DNA from: CG2-30-68-42 sp037440385
GTDB lineage: Bacteria > Pseudomonadota > Gammaproteobacteria > Burkholderiales > Rhodocyclaceae
Length of the DNA stretch: 24,458 nucleotides
Direction: 5' to 3'
Assembly: GCA_037440385.1 (NCBI GenBank)
Contig: JBBIUI010000031.1
Location: 1-24,458 of the forward strand
This document shows positions 6,641-16,604 of the stretch, piece after piece. The translations under genes were made by a program, and so were the position numbers. How positions within the stretch are numbered: position 1 is the first letter of the stretch; every line of letters begins with the position of its first letter. The notes under the pieces were generated by a model. The model was not told the origin of the DNA. It was given only the letters and a program-made list of their open reading frames with translations, and searched no databases.

Positions 6641-7813
6641 ATGCTGGTCGAGTTTTTCCTGCACCTCAAGTCGCGCAGGCTGCCGGTTTCCGCCAAGGAG
6701 TTCCTGGCGCTGCTCGACGCGATGCGCATGCACGCGGCCGGGCACAGCGTCGAGGACTTCTATTACGTCGCCCGCGCCTGCCTGGTCAAGGACGAGTCGA
6801 ACTACGATCGCTACGACCGCGCGTTCGGCGAGTACTTCCGTGGCATGAGCACGCTGCCCGGGCTCGAGCAGGAGATCCCGCAGGAATGGCTCAGGCTGAT
6901 GGCCAGGCGCCATCTGAGCGCCGAGGAAAAGGCGAAGCTCGAAAAGCTCGGCTGGGAGCGGCTGATGGAGGAGCTGAAAAAGCGCCTCGCGCAGCAGAAG
7001 GAACGCCATGCCGGCGGCTCGAAATGGATAGGCACCGGAGGCTCCAGTCCGTTCGGCGCGCACGGCTACCATCCCGAGGGCATACGCATCGGCCCGGACT
7101 CCGCGGGCAACCGCACCGCGGTCAAGGTCTGGGACCAGCGCGCCTACCGAAACCTGGATGACCAGGTGGAGCTGGGCACGCGCAACATCAAGGTCGCATT
7201 GCGCCGGTTGCGACGCTTTGCGCGCGAGGGTGCGCCGGAGGAGCTCGATCTGGACGGCACGATCGCGTCGACGGCCCGCAATGCCGGCTATCTGGACCTG
7301 GTGATGCGTCCCGAGCGGCACAATGCCGTCAAGGTGCTGCTGTTCCTGGACATCGGCGGCTCGATGGACGATCACATCTGCGCCTGCGAGGAACTGTTCT
7401 CTGCGGCCCGCGCCGAGTTCAAGCACCTCGAGTATTTCTACTTCCACAACTGCGTGTATGACTACCTGTGGCGCGACAACGCGCGGCGCCATTCCGAACG
7501 CAGCGCGACGTGGGACGTGCTGCACAAATACCCATCCGACTATCGGCTGATCTTCGTCGGGGATGCGACGATGAGCCCCTACGAGATCGTCCAGCCGGGC
7601 GGCAGCATCGAGTACATGAACGACGAATCCGGCGCGGTGTGGCTGCGGCGGCTGCTCGACACCTATCCGCACGCCGTGTGGCTCAATCCCGAGCCGGAGC
7701 GGCTGTGGCCCTACCGGCACTCGATCGGACTGATCCGCGACCTGATGGGCGGGCGCATGTTTCCGCTGACCGTCGAAGGGCTCGAGCGCGGCATGCGGCT
7801 GCTCGGCAAGTGA
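6641..7813 (+). CDS. VWA-domain protein, CoxE-like partner of MoxR
   Basis: 390 residues. The N-terminal 130 residues are helical and charged (FFLHLKSRRLPVSAKEFLAL). A basic linker and a Gly/Ser-rich turn (GTGGSSPFGAHG) follow, then a von Willebrand A fold from about residue 230. The MIDAS start reads D237-I-G-G-S241, where the canonical form is DxSxS, so the first metal-binding Ser is Gly. Later MIDAS-like elements are FVGDATMSPYE and the C-terminal NPEPERLWPY. CoxE-like proteins act with MoxR ATPases in maturing metalloenzymes. The gene follows the PilZ gene with a one-base gap and meets the convergent ATPase gene one base after its stop. DxGGS seems usual in this subfamily, from memory, so the change need not mean loss of function. 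Confidence 0.88.
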   Translation: MLVEFFLHLKSRRLPVSAKEFLALLDAMRMHAAGHSVEDFYYVARACLVKDESNYDRYDRAFGEYFRGMSTLPGLEQEIPQEWLRLMARRHLSAEEKAKLEKLGWERLMEELKKRLAQQKERHAGGSKWIGTGGSSPFGAHGYHPEGIRIGPDSAGNRTAVKVWDQRAYRNLDDQVELGTRNIKVALRRLRRFAREGAPEELDLDGTIASTARNAGYLDLVMRPERHNAVKVLLFLDIGGSMDDHICACEELFSAARAEFKHLEYFYFHNCVYDYLWRDNARRHSERSATWDVLHKYPSDYRLIFVGDATMSPYEIVQPGGSIEYMNDESGAVWLRRLLDTYPHAVWLNPEPERLWPYRHSIGLIRDLMGGRMFPLTVEGLERGMRLLGK

Positions 7814-7814
7814 G

Positions 7815-9623
<1,809 letters not shown>

Positions 9624-9651
9624 CGGGAAATCCCCTGCGCGGAATTTCCCG
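9624..9651 (-). promoter_or_regulatory. Hairpin presenting the ribosome-binding site of the GspE-like gene in its loop
   Basis: CGGGAAAT (9624-9631) pairs with ATTTCCCG (9644-9651), an 8-bp stem with a 12-base loop. On the minus strand, the loop contains the AGGGGA Shine-Dalgarno of the ATPase gene, and the stem reaches the base before its ATG. The structure could hold or expose the start site. Confidence 0.4.
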
Positions 9652-9658
9652 CATGATA

Positions 9659-9677
9659 CCGGGCAGGCTCAGCCCGG
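9659..9677 (-). terminator. Hairpin over the htpG stop codon
   Basis: CCGGGC-AGGCTCA-GCCCGG, a 6-bp GC stem, with the htpG stop codon (9669-9671) in the loop. No U-tract follows, so read-through into the ATPase gene is possible. Confidence 0.3.
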
Positions 9678-11621
9678 CAACACGATGCGGGGCGCCTCGC
9701 CCGCCAGATCGAGGATCAGCCGGTTGAGCCGCTGCACGAATGCGGCCGGATCCTCGAGCTGTCCTCCCTCGGCCAGCAGTGCCTGGTCGAACAGCATCGC
9801 GCTCCAGTCTTCGATGCCGTCGCTGTGATCCTTCATCCGCAGCACCAGCGCATGCTTGGGATTGATCTCGAGGATGGGTCTGGACGCAGGCGCGCTCTGG
9901 CCCGCCGCCTTGAGGATGCGCGCGAGATTCGCGCCGATGTCGTGCTCGTCGGCCACCAGACAGGCCGGCGAATCGGTCAGGCGGTGGCTGACGCGCACGT
10001 CCTTCACCCGCTCGCCGAGCGCCGTGCGCATGCGCGCCACCAGATCCTTCAGCGCGTCGCGTTCGCGTTCCTGTTCGCGTTTTTCGGTTTCGTCGGCGAG
10101 CTGTTCCAGTTCGAGATCGCCCCTGGCCACCGAGCGAAGCGACTTGCCCTCGAATTCGCTCAGATGCGCGATCACCCACTCGTCGACCCGGTCGGACAAC
10201 AGCAGGACCTCGATGCCCTTCGTGCGGAAGAACTCCAGATGCGGGCTGCGTCGCGCCGCCGCAGCGGACTCGGCCGTGACGTAATAGATGTGCTCCTGCC
10301 CGGGCTTCATCCGCGACAGGTACTGCGGGAGCGACACACTCTCCCCGGCGGATTCGTCGTGCGTCGAGGCGAACCGCAACAGCCCCGCGATGCGGGTGCG
10401 ATTCGCGGGATCCTCGCCTATGCCCTCCTTGAGCACGCGCCCGAATTCGCTCCAGAAGCGCGCGTATTTCTCCGCGTCGTTCGTGGCCATCTCCTCGAGC
10501 AGGCCGAGCACGCGCTTCGCGCAGCCGGCGCGGATCGCCTCGATGTCGTGGCTCTGCTGCAGGATCTCGCGCGACACGTTCAGCGGCAGGTCGCTGGAAT
10601 CCACCACCCCGCGCACGAAGCGCAGGTAGACCGGCATGAGCTGCTCGGCGTCGTCCATGATGAAGACGCGCTGCACGTACAGCTTGATGCCGTGCCGCTG
10701 CTGGCGGTCCCACAGATCGAACGGCGCATGCGACGGAATGAACAGCAACTGCGTGTATTCCTGCCGGCCCTCGACCTTCGCATGCACCCACGCGAGCGGC
10801 GGCTCGAAATCATGCGCGACGTGATTGTAGAACTCCCGGTATTGCTCCTCGCCGATCTCGGACTTGGGGCGCGCCCACAGCGCACTGGCCTGATTGACCG
10901 TCTCGTCCTCGGCCGTCTCGATGCTCTCGCCCTTGTCCCGGTCCCATTGCTGCTTCTTCATCCGGATGGGCTGGACGATGTGATCGGAATACTTGCGCAC
11001 CAGCCTGCGCAGTTCTGCGCCCGAGAGCAGATCGTCCTGGCCTTCGCGCAGATGCAGCGTGACCGCGGTGCCGCGCTGCGGCCGGTCGATGTCGGTGACG
11101 CTGAATTCGCCGCCCCCGTCGGACTCCCAATTCACGCCCCGATTCGCCGGATGCCCGGCGCGCCGCGTGCGCACGGTGACCCGATCCGCAACGATGAACG
11201 AGGAATAGAATCCGACGCCGAACTGGCCGATCAGTCGCGCGTCCTTCTGCTGGTCTCCCGAGAGCTGCCGGAAGAACTCCCGGGTCCCGGACTTGGCGAT
11301 CGTGCCGAGATGCTCGATCGCCTCTTCGCGCGACATCCCGATGCCATTGTCCGAAACCGTGATCGTTCGCGATGCCGGATCGACGTCGATGCGGATCGCC
11401 AGTTCCGGCTCATTCTCGAACAACGAGCCGTCGTTCAGCGCCTCGAACCGCAGCTTGTCGCAAGCGTCTGATGCGTTGGATATTAATTCACGCAGGAAAA
11501 CCTCGCGGTTGCTATACAGTGAGTGGATCATCAGGTGGAGGAGCTGTTGGACCTCCGCCTGGAAACCGAGGGTTTGACTCTTTTCGGCCGGCGCTTCGGC
11601 CGGCGACGTGTCCGTGGACAT
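9669..11621 (-). CDS. htpG: Molecular chaperone HtpG (bacterial Hsp90)
   Basis: 650 residues, full length for HtpG. The N-terminal GHKL ATPase domain shows VFLRELISNASDACDK, the ATP-lid DNGIGM and a GQFGVGFYSSF loop. The middle domain carries the WRLYVQRVFIMDD-like segment (here KLYVQRVFIMDDAEQLMP) and SSDLPLNVSREILQ, with the catalytic-loop Arg. The C-terminal dimerisation domain follows. HtpG is a cytosolic ATP-dependent chaperone that remodels clients together with DnaK. The ATG is preceded by AAGGAG at a 10-base spacing. A sigma-32-like promoter lies about 38 bases upstream, so heat induction is expected. It is followed by the GspE-like gene on the same strand. Confidence 0.97.
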   Translation of the reverse strand: MSTDTSPAEAPAEKSQTLGFQAEVQQLLHLMIHSLYSNREVFLRELISNASDACDKLRFEALNDGSLFENEPELAIRIDVDPASRTITVSDNGIGMSREEAIEHLGTIAKSGTREFFRQLSGDQQKDARLIGQFGVGFYSSFIVADRVTVRTRRAGHPANRGVNWESDGGGEFSVTDIDRPQRGTAVTLHLREGQDDLLSGAELRRLVRKYSDHIVQPIRMKKQQWDRDKGESIETAEDETVNQASALWARPKSEIGEEQYREFYNHVAHDFEPPLAWVHAKVEGRQEYTQLLFIPSHAPFDLWDRQQRHGIKLYVQRVFIMDDAEQLMPVYLRFVRGVVDSSDLPLNVSREILQQSHDIEAIRAGCAKRVLGLLEEMATNDAEKYARFWSEFGRVLKEGIGEDPANRTRIAGLLRFASTHDESAGESVSLPQYLSRMKPGQEHIYYVTAESAAAARRSPHLEFFRTKGIEVLLLSDRVDEWVIAHLSEFEGKSLRSVARGDLELEQLADETEKREQERERDALKDLVARMRTALGERVKDVRVSHRLTDSPACLVADEHDIGANLARILKAAGQSAPASRPILEINPKHALVLRMKDHSDGIEDWSAMLFDQALLAEGGQLEDPAAFVQRLNRLILDLAGEAPRIVLPG

Positions 11622-11659
11622 GTAGAGGCGACTCCTTCTTCGCGATAAACGTCACGCCA

Positions 11660-11687
11660 ATATGCGGGATCCGGCAGAAAATTCAAG
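11660..11687 (-). promoter_or_regulatory. Sigma-32-type heat-shock promoter for htpG
   Basis: On the minus strand, CTTGAA (11682-11687) is followed after 14 bases by CCGCATAT (11660-11667). The consensus is CTTGAA, 13-15 bases, then CCCCATnT. The -35 hexamer is perfect and the -10 has one or two mismatches. The -10 ends 38 bases before the htpG ATG, giving a short leader. The site overlaps the ATG (11662) and first codons of the divergent histidine kinase. Confidence 0.6.
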
Positions 11688-13530
11688 ACGCGAGCCATGG
11701 CGGCTCAAGCGCCCGGACGCCGATTCCTCCGAACCGGCCGCGAGCGAGGGCCCGGCGGCCGCACCCCCGAATCCGCCGGCCGAGGCCGGACGCGGCCGCA
11801 CGCTGCGGCGCCTGAAGCTCGTGCTGTTGCTGCTGTATCTCGGCGGCATCGCGGTGCTCGCGACGTGGGCCGTGCGGGTCACGCTGGCCGAGCGCGATGC
11901 GGCGATCTCCGCCGCGCTCGCGCGCACGGCCGAAATCGCCACCGCGGCCGAGGAACACCTCGCCAGAAGCTTCGGCGAGGCCGATGCGGTACTCAATTTC
12001 GTGGCCGACGCCGTGCGCCGGGACGGCCCCGCACCGGAGGATGAACGGATCGAACGGACGCGAATGCTGGAGTCCAAGTTGCGCGAGCGGCCGCAGGTCG
12101 CCGGCCTGGTGCTGCTCGATGGCCGCGGCAGGATACTCCAGTACGGCGCGCGCAGCGGGCTTTCCTCGAATACCGGCGAGTGGAACCCCGCCGCCGCGGC
12201 ATTCGACGCGGCGCGCGCCACGCTCGGCCGCGCGGTCCCGGATCCGGTCGACGGCCGGTGGACGATTCCGCTGGCACGGCGCATCCGTCCGGATGACGCC
12301 GGAAACGAAGCGCAGCCAGCGATCGTCGCGGCGCTGCTCGCGCCGTCGTACTTCGAGGCCGCCTTCCGCGGCCTGGCGCTGCCCGCCGGCGGGTCCATCC
12401 TCGTCCTGCATGGCGAGGGCCGCCTGCTCGCCCGCTTTCCGGCCACCGGCGAACCGCTCGACACGAACGCGGATGCGCTGCCGCCGTTTCGGCCCGAGTA
12501 CCGGAACCTGCGCACCGCGCACATCCGCCAGGCACTTCCCGGCGCGGACGGACTGCGCGTCGGTGCCTTCATCCGCCTCGCGGACTATCCGGCGATCGTG
12601 CTGGTCAGCGTTCCGGAGGACGTCGCGATGCAAACCTGGCGCGAGGCCGCGTTCACGCGGGGAATTGCCGTCGTCATGGCCGCGCTGCTCGCCGCGCTGA
12701 TCCTGTTGTCGATCCACCTCGAAGCGCGCCGCCGATTCGACGCGGCCGCCGCGGCACGCCAGGCCGCCCGCGCAAACGACGAGCTCCTGCGCAGCCGAAC
12801 GACCGCACTTGCGGAACTCGACGCGCAGCTCGCCGCGTTCAGCTATTCGATCTCGCACGACCTGCGCACGCCGTTGCGCGCGATCAACGGTTTCGCCCAG
12901 ACGCTCGCGGAGGATTTCGGCGACCGCCTCGATGACGAAGGAAGGGCGCACCTCGCGCGCATACGGCGAGCCGCGGAGCGCATGGGCGAGTCCATCGATC
13001 GGCTGGTGGAACTGGCCGGCCTTTCGCGCTCCACCGTACATCGGGGCGCGGCCGACCTGTCGGAGATCGTGCGTTCGATCGCCGCCGATGTGCGCCGGCG
13101 CGATCCGCAACGCGAGGCCGTGTTCGACATCGCACCGGGCGTACAAGCCGCCGCCGACGGGCGTCTCGTGCGCATCCTGCTGGCACAATTGCTGGACAAC
13201 GCATGGAAATTCACCCGCGAGCGGCAGGTCGCGAGGATCGCGTTCGGCGCGCTCCGGAAGGACGGCGCCACGGTCTATTTCATCGACGACAACGGCATCG
13301 GCTTCGACATGGCGCACGCCGCCCGGCTGTTCGAACCGTTCCAGCGGCTGCATCCGGGCGCGGCATTCGAGGGATCGGGCATCGGGCTCGCGACGGTGAA
13401 ACGCATCGTCGAGCTGCACGGCGGCCGCGTCTGGGTCGACGCGGTTGCCGGGCGCGGCGTCACGGTGTTCTTCACCCTGTGTGGCGATCGACCCGGCGAG
13501 CCCGCCGCGCCCGTCCCGGCCTGTTCGTAG
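11662..13530 (+). CDS. Membrane sensor histidine kinase with periplasmic Cache-like domain
   Basis: 622 residues. Order: a Pro/Ala/Arg-rich cytosolic N-terminus (1-50); TM1 (about 52-74, VLLLLYLGGIAVL...); a periplasmic region of about 255 residues resembling a double-Cache/PDC sensor; TM2 (about 333-353, GIAVVMAALLAALILLSI); a short coiled stretch; HisKA with H399 in SISHDLRTPLRA; and HATPase_c with N box LLDNAWKFT, G1 DNGIGFD, F box LFEPFQRL and G2 GSGIGLA. There is no receiver domain and no response regulator next to it, so it is an orphan kinase. The DLRTPLRAINGF type of HisKA is shared with phytochrome-like kinases. The ATG at 11662 is the only start after an in-frame stop at 11623 and has no Shine-Dalgarno; a GTG at 11821 would begin inside TM1 and is less likely. 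Confidence 0.9.
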   Translation: MRDPAENSRREPWRLKRPDADSSEPAASEGPAAAPPNPPAEAGRGRTLRRLKLVLLLLYLGGIAVLATWAVRVTLAERDAAISAALARTAEIATAAEEHLARSFGEADAVLNFVADAVRRDGPAPEDERIERTRMLESKLRERPQVAGLVLLDGRGRILQYGARSGLSSNTGEWNPAAAAFDAARATLGRAVPDPVDGRWTIPLARRIRPDDAGNEAQPAIVAALLAPSYFEAAFRGLALPAGGSILVLHGEGRLLARFPATGEPLDTNADALPPFRPEYRNLRTAHIRQALPGADGLRVGAFIRLADYPAIVLVSVPEDVAMQTWREAAFTRGIAVVMAALLAALILLSIHLEARRRFDAAAAARQAARANDELLRSRTTALAELDAQLAAFSYSISHDLRTPLRAINGFAQTLAEDFGDRLDDEGRAHLARIRRAAERMGESIDRLVELAGLSRSTVHRGAADLSEIVRSIAADVRRRDPQREAVFDIAPGVQAAADGRLVRILLAQLLDNAWKFTRERQVARIAFGALRKDGATVYFIDDNGIGFDMAHAARLFEPFQRLHPGAAFEGSGIGLATVKRIVELHGGRVWVDAVAGRGVTVFFTLCGDRPGEPAAPVPACS

Positions 13531-13554
13531 CGCCGATACGTAACACCGTAACAC

Positions 13555-14091
13555 CTATTCGTAGCGGATTTCGAGCACCTCGATTTCGCGCACGCCGGCC
13601 GGACTTTTCAGCACGACGACGTCGCCCTCCCGTGCCTTGTTGAGCGCCCGGGCGAGCGGCGAGATCCAGCTGATCCGGCCGCATCCCGCGTCGGCCTCGT
13701 CGATCCCGACGATCTGGTAGGTGCCCGTCGAACCGTCGCCGTGCGCGACGGCGACCGTGGCGCCGAAGAAAACCCGGTCGCGGCACTCCTGACGGGCCGG
13801 ATCGACCACGATGGCCGTTTCGACGCGCTTCATCAGAAAGCGGATGCGCCGGTCGATCTCGCGCAGCCGCTTCTTGCCGTAGAGGTAATCGCCGTTCTCG
13901 GAGCGGTCTCCGTTGCCCGCAGCCCAGGCCACGACCTTGACGAGGTCCGGCCGCTCGATCTCCACCAGTGCCTTCAGCTCGGCGCACAGTGCCGCATAGC
14001 CGCGGGGCGTCATGTAGTTGCGCGCAGGCGGCGGGGCACGCTCCGGCGAGTCGTCTTCGTCTTCCGGTTCCCGCACGAATGCCTTGTTCAC
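13555..14091 (-). CDS. greB: Transcription elongation factor GreB
   Basis: 178 residues from a GTG start at 14091, giving (M)NKAFVREPEDEDDSPE, the usual GreB N-terminus. The GTG is preceded by GGGAG at a 7-base spacing; the in-frame ATG at 14205 would add 38 atypical residues. The N-terminal coiled coil includes YMTPRGYAALCAELKAL and GDRSENGDYLYGKKRLREID with the acidic tip residues. The C-terminal FKBP-like domain includes GRISWISPLARALNKAREGD. GreB binds the RNA polymerase secondary channel and stimulates cleavage of backtracked RNA. It converges with the kinase gene across a 24-base gap that holds a 9-bp direct repeat (TTCGTAGCG at 13524 and 13558) around GTAACACC repeated twice. Confidence 0.93.
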   Translation of the reverse strand: MNKAFVREPEDEDDSPERAPPPARNYMTPRGYAALCAELKALVEIERPDLVKVVAWAAGNGDRSENGDYLYGKKRLREIDRRIRFLMKRVETAIVVDPARQECRDRVFFGATVAVAHGDGSTGTYQIVGIDEADAGCGRISWISPLARALNKAREGDVVVLKSPAGVREIEVLEIRYE

Positions 14092-14168
14092 GCGCCCGCT
14101 CCCGATCGCCACGTCGCTGCGCCGATGGTAGGACAGGGGACGTTTCTCGTGCAAGCCGGGGCGACCGA

Positions 14169-14197
14169 TTGAGTTTCGCCGCGCCGGGGCATAAGAT
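14169..14197 (+). promoter_or_regulatory. Sigma-70-like promoter of the DUF465-metY operon
   Basis: TTGAGT (14169-14174) and TAAGAT (14192-14197) are spaced by exactly 17 bases, each matching 4 of 6 consensus positions. The -10 is 67 bases before the DUF465 ATG, in the divergent region shared with greB. Confidence 0.5.
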
Positions 14198-14264
14198 ACC
14201 GGCACAGCCGCGTCCCGACGGCCCCAGGCCGGCGGATGGCAGGCGGAACCTCGATGGACACCCG

Positions 14265-14474
14265 ATGCAGATCAGCCAGGACACGAGCGAACTGCGCTCC
14301 AAGCTGCATGCGATAGAGACCGAGCACCGCGATCTCGATGAAGTGATCGCCCGTCTGACCTTTTCACCCGCCAGCGACGAGCTGCTGCTGCGGCGACTGA
14401 AAAAGCGCAAGCTGCTGCTCAAGGACCGCATGGCGCTGCTCCAGCGCATGATCGACCCCGACGTGCCGGCCTGA
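14265..14474 (+). CDS. YdcH/DUF465 small coiled-coil protein
   Basis: 69 residues, the normal size of this family. It begins MQISQDTSELRSKLHAIETE and contains the hallmark HRDLDEVI and LLLRRLKKRKLLLKDRMALL, giving a helical hairpin. Its function is unknown. It is distantly similar in build to SlyX. The ATG at 14265 fits the family N-terminus, although the upstream Shine-Dalgarno is weak (GGCGGA at long distance). It ends 10 bases before metY and is probably the first gene of the operon. Confidence 0.8.
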   Translation: MQISQDTSELRSKLHAIETEHRDLDEVIARLTFSPASDELLLRRLKKRKLLLKDRMALLQRMIDPDVPA

Positions 14475-14484
14475 CGGCGCGCCG

Positions 14485-15780
14485 ATGGCCGACCCGCACG
14501 GTTTCAGTTTCGACACGCTGGTGCTGCATGCCGGCCAGGCGCCGGATGCGCAATTCGGTGCCCGGGCGGCGCCGATCTATCTGACCACCAGTTTCGTTTT
14601 CAAGGATGCGGATCAGGCAGCGTCGCTCTTCGATATGGAGCGCGCCGGGCATGTCTACTCGCGCATCTCGAATCCGACCAACGCGGTCCTGGAAGAGCGG
14701 CTCGCGGCGCTGGAAAACGGCGTCGGTGCGATCGCGACGGCGAGCGGCCAGGCGGCGCTGCACCTGGCGATCGTGACGCTGATGGGCGCGGGCGGTCACA
14801 TCGTCGCTTCGCGCTCGCTGTATGGCGGCTCGCACAACCTGCTCGAATACACGCTGCCGCGCTTCGGCATCCACACCACCTTCGTCGATCCGCGCGACCT
14901 CGATGCGTGGCGCGATGCGATCCGGCCGCAGACGCGGCTGCTGTTCGGCGAGACGCTGGGCAATCCCGGTCTGGACGTGCTGGACGTTCCGAGCGTTACG
15001 CAGATCGCCCACGCGAACGGCCTGCCGCTGCTGGTCGACTCGACCTTCACGACGCCCTGCCTGATGCGCCCGATCGATCTCGGCGCAGACCTCGTCTACC
15101 ACTCGGCGACGAAGTTTCTCGGCGGTCACGGCGTGGCGATCGGGGGCGTGCTGGTCGATGGCGGGACCTTCGACTGGGAGCGGTCGGGGAAATTTCCTAC
15201 GCTGACCGAGCCGTATGACGGTTTCCACGGAATGGATTTCGCCGAGGAGTCGACGGTCGCGGCCTTCCTGCTGCGCGCGCGCCGCGAGGGTCTGCGCGAT
15301 TTCGGCGCGTGCATGTCGCCTTTCACGGCGTTCCAGATCCTCCAGGGCATCGAGACGCTGCCGCTGCGCATGCAGCGCCACATCGAGAACACGCGCCGCG
15401 TGGTCGCCCACCTCGCGGCCCATCCGCGCGTGGCATCGGTCGCCTATCCGGAATTGCCGGAGCACCCCGACCGGGAGCTCGCCCGGCGCCTGCTGCCGAA
15501 AGGCTGCGGGGCGGTGTTCAGCTTCGTGCTGAAGGGCGACCGCACCGCGGGCAGGCGCTTCATCGAGGCGCTGCGCGTGTTCTCGCACCTCGCCAACGTG
15601 GGAGACGCCAAGTCTCTGGTGATCCATCCGGCGAGCACCACGCATTTCCGCATGTCGGCGCAAGCGCTGCGCGCCGCGGGCATCGGCGAGGGCACGGTAC
15701 GGCTGTCGGTGGGACTGGAGGATGCGGACGATCTGATCGAGGATCTCGATCGCGGACTCGCCGCCGCGGGCAAGGACTGA
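14485..15780 (+). CDS. metY: O-acetylhomoserine (thiol)-lyase, PLP-dependent
   Basis: 431 residues. It belongs to the Cys/Met metabolism PLP family. Visible marks are TTSFVFKDADQA, YSRISNPTNAVLEERLAALE (cofactor and substrate contacts), the PLP lysine K210 in SATKFLGGHG, and the C-terminal SLVIHPASTTH. The length near 430 and the insert after the lysine (GVLVDGGTFDW, then FPTLTEPYDGFHG) favour O-acetylhomoserine sulfhydrylase (MetY) over MetZ or MetB, which are near 390. The reaction is O-acetylhomoserine plus sulfide giving homocysteine in methionine synthesis. It sits 10 bases after the DUF465 gene and 5 bases before the hydrolase. The family is certain; substrate specificity is inferred from length and insert. 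Confidence 0.9.
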   Translation: MADPHGFSFDTLVLHAGQAPDAQFGARAAPIYLTTSFVFKDADQAASLFDMERAGHVYSRISNPTNAVLEERLAALENGVGAIATASGQAALHLAIVTLMGAGGHIVASRSLYGGSHNLLEYTLPRFGIHTTFVDPRDLDAWRDAIRPQTRLLFGETLGNPGLDVLDVPSVTQIAHANGLPLLVDSTFTTPCLMRPIDLGADLVYHSATKFLGGHGVAIGGVLVDGGTFDWERSGKFPTLTEPYDGFHGMDFAEESTVAAFLLRARREGLRDFGACMSPFTAFQILQGIETLPLRMQRHIENTRRVVAHLAAHPRVASVAYPELPEHPDRELARRLLPKGCGAVFSFVLKGDRTAGRRFIEALRVFSHLANVGDAKSLVIHPASTTHFRMSAQALRAAGIGEGTVRLSVGLEDADDLIEDLDRGLAAAGKD

Positions 15781-15785
15781 GCCCG

Positions 15786-16598
15786 ATGCTGCTGCGCGTT
15801 CAGGACTCGATGACGTATGCCTATACCGGCGGCAAACCGTTCGACGCGGCGCTGCCATGCGTCGCATTCGTGCACGGCGCACAGCACGACCACAGCGTAT
15901 GGGTCCTGCAGAGCCGTTACTTCGCGCATCACGGTTTCGGCGTGCTGGCGTTCGACCTTCCCGGACACGGCCGTTCGGGCGGGGCTGCCCTGCGCACGGT
16001 CGCGGCGATCGCCGACTGGATCGTCGCCGCGCTCGATGCCGCGGGAGTCGAACGGGCGGCGTTGGTCGGCCACAGCATGGGATCGCTGGCCGCGCTGGCA
16101 ACGGCGGTGCGCCATCCACGGCGCGTTTCGCGCGTCGCGCTGTGCGGCACCGCGGTGCCGATGCCCGTGAGCCGCGTCCTGCTCGATGCCGCACGCACGG
16201 ACGAAAGGCGTGCGATCGGGATGATCAACGTCTGGTCGCATGCTCCGCGCGCGCATCTGGGCGGCAACACCGTGCCCGGCATGTGGATGCTCGGAACCAA
16301 CCGGCGGCTGATGGAACGCGCGGCGCCCGGCGTGCTGCACGATGATCTGGCAGCCTGCAACGACTTCGCCTTCGGCGCCGACGACGCGGCATCGGTCACG
16401 TGCCCGGTATCGATCCTGTGCGGCAGCCGGGATCAGATGACGTCGCCGCGATCGGCCCGAGCATTGGCCGCGACGCTCCCCGACGCGCGGTTAGTCCTCC
16501 TCGAGGGTGCCGGGCACGCCATGCTCGCCGAACAGCCCGATCGGGTACTGGATGCGTTGCGGGACTTTGTCGTAACGGACCGAAGCTGCGCCGGCTGA
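15786..16598 (+). CDS. Alpha/beta-fold hydrolase
   Basis: 270 residues from the ATG at 15786, five bases after the metY stop. The fold shows an oxyanion-hole FVHGAQHDHSVW, the nucleophile elbow G-H-S97-M-G, Asp216 in CGSRDQMTSP and His244 in GAGHAML, which complete a Ser-Asp-His triad. A cap region (about 115-195) is helical and rich in Met and Trp. No signal peptide is seen, so it is cytosolic. The exact reaction cannot be read from the sequence; esterase or thioesterase activity is plausible. Despite its place next to metY, it lacks the length expected of a MetX homoserine acetyltransferase (near 370). Confidence 0.85.
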   Translation: MLLRVQDSMTYAYTGGKPFDAALPCVAFVHGAQHDHSVWVLQSRYFAHHGFGVLAFDLPGHGRSGGAALRTVAAIADWIVAALDAAGVERAALVGHSMGSLAALATAVRHPRRVSRVALCGTAVPMPVSRVLLDAARTDERRAIGMINVWSHAPRAHLGGNTVPGMWMLGTNRRLMERAAPGVLHDDLAACNDFAFGADDAASVTCPVSILCGSRDQMTSPRSARALAATLPDARLVLLEGAGHAMLAEQPDRVLDALRDFVVTDRSCAG

Positions 16599-16604
16599 GT
16601 GCCC

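Noticed and set aside
9825..11471. Long plus-strand ORF opposite htpG
   Set aside because: Antisense shadow of a well-conserved chaperone; its protein has no domain and biased composition.
11683..13554. Long minus-strand ORF opposite the histidine kinase
   Set aside because: The plus strand has all kinase boxes in order; the antisense product is Arg/Ala-rich without motifs.
14419..16194. Long minus-strand ORF opposite metY and the hydrolase
   Set aside because: It runs across two real genes and has no recognisable domain.
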